From UBA7398 sp964597305 (GTDB lineage: Bacteria > Actinomycetota > Actinomycetes > Nanopelagicales > Nanopelagicaceae): 14,782 nucleotides of DNA. Positions 14,470 through 14,782 of this stretch are shown here, piece after piece (the stretch's first letter is position 1; every line of letters begins with the position of its first letter). Made by a program: the position numbers and the translations under genes. The stretch spans positions 1 through 14,782 of the forward strand of contig CAZQWU010000032.1 of NCBI GenBank assembly GCA_964597305.1, in the 5' to 3' direction. The notes under the pieces were generated by a model. The model was not told the DNA's origin. It saw only the letters and a list, made by a program, of their open reading frames with translations, and searched no databases.

Positions 14470-14782
14470 GAGGTGAGCCGCCCGGATCACCGCGTTGTAA
14501 CTGAGAAATTAGTTGTGCCGAGGAAAGTCCGGACTCCAAAGAGCGAAGCGGTGGGTAACGCCCACCCGGAGCGATCCGCGAGAACAGTGCAACAGAGAGT
14601 AGACCGCCATATTTCTTGCAAAAGAAAAGTGGTAAGGGTGAAACGGTGGTGTAAGAGACCACCAGTGCATATAGCAATATGTGTAGCTAGGTAAACCTCG
14701 CTTGGAGCAAGACCATGTAGTTAACGATTGAGAGCTGCTCGCTCGAGTTAACGGGTAGGTTGCTTGAGTTTGTTAGTAATAA
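14470..14782 (+). ncRNA. rnpB: RNase P RNA (class A), 5' portion, truncated by window end
   Basis: This is the catalytic RNA that trims the 5' leader of tRNA precursors. Universally conserved blocks are present in order: GAGGAAAGTCCGGACTCC at 14520-14537, ACAGTG..ACAGAGAGTAGACCGCC at 14584-14608, GGTAAGGGTGAAACGGTGG and the following GTAAGAGACCACCAG at 14631-14665, and GTAAACCTCGCTTGGAGCAAGACCA at 14691-14715 (cited by ends for the longer blocks). GGGTAGGTTGCTTGAG near 14753-14768 is the later specificity/P5-side region. The final core strand (AGATGAATG-like block) and the 3' P1 arm are beyond the window. The 5' end is approximate (14468-14474). Frames overlapping this region on both strands are chance ORFs. 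Confidence 0.95.

Noticed and set aside
14353..14694. Plus- and minus-strand ORFs at the right end
   Set aside because: They lie across the RNase P RNA and the dedA start; the conserved RNA blocks explain the sequence.

Overview
The window most likely comes from an AT-leaning actinobacterium with a streamlined genome, of the freshwater Nanopelagicales (acI) kind. G+C looks to be in the mid-40s percent by eye; it was not computed. The actinobacterial pointers are a coiled-coil C4 zinc-ribbon protein directly followed by an RNase HI / histidine-phosphatase fusion, with an RNase P RNA gene nearby. Genes are tightly packed (ATGA overlaps, 1-29 nt spacers) and several starts lack a Shine-Dalgarno sequence. 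Two runs of exactly 100 N mark unsized scaffold gaps, as expected of a draft metagenome or single-cell assembly. The genus is an inference.

Left part (1-5400, mostly plus strand). The window opens with the C-terminus of a DinB-like protein, convergent with a minus-strand VOC/PhnB-like protein. About 380 nt follow without a convincing protein. They hold a strong minus-strand terminator hairpin, a second hairpin whose loop is complementary to the terminator loop, and a perfect operator-like palindrome. Then come a cysteine-synthase-family PLP enzyme, a small membrane-protein reading frame broken at a run of seven T, an HSL-family esterase, a YciI-like protein cut by the first gap, the zinc-ribbon protein and the RNase H/phosphatase fusion. 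The second gap follows; its flanks share a 13-nt suffix-prefix match, so the contigs probably abut. A membrane-anchored GT-A-type glycosyltransferase ends the plus-strand block.

Right part (6472-14398, all minus strand). Read in transcription order this is one compact seven-gene run: DedA membrane protein, an SDR lacking the catalytic tyrosine, kynureninase, a benzoate/2-aminobenzoate-type CoA ligase, a kynurenine-formamidase-like alpha/beta hydrolase, TldD and TldE. The middle three make a short pathway: N-formylkynurenine to kynurenine, to anthranilate plus alanine, to anthraniloyl-CoA. Tryptophan 2,3-dioxygenase and the enzymes that use anthraniloyl-CoA are not in the window. The TldD/TldE protease pair is linked by short spacing and overlap.

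The right end (about 14470-14782) carries the 5' part of the class A RNase P RNA, divergent from the DedA-led run and cut by the window end. No tRNA, rRNA, CRISPR array, insertion sequence or prophage gene was recognised.
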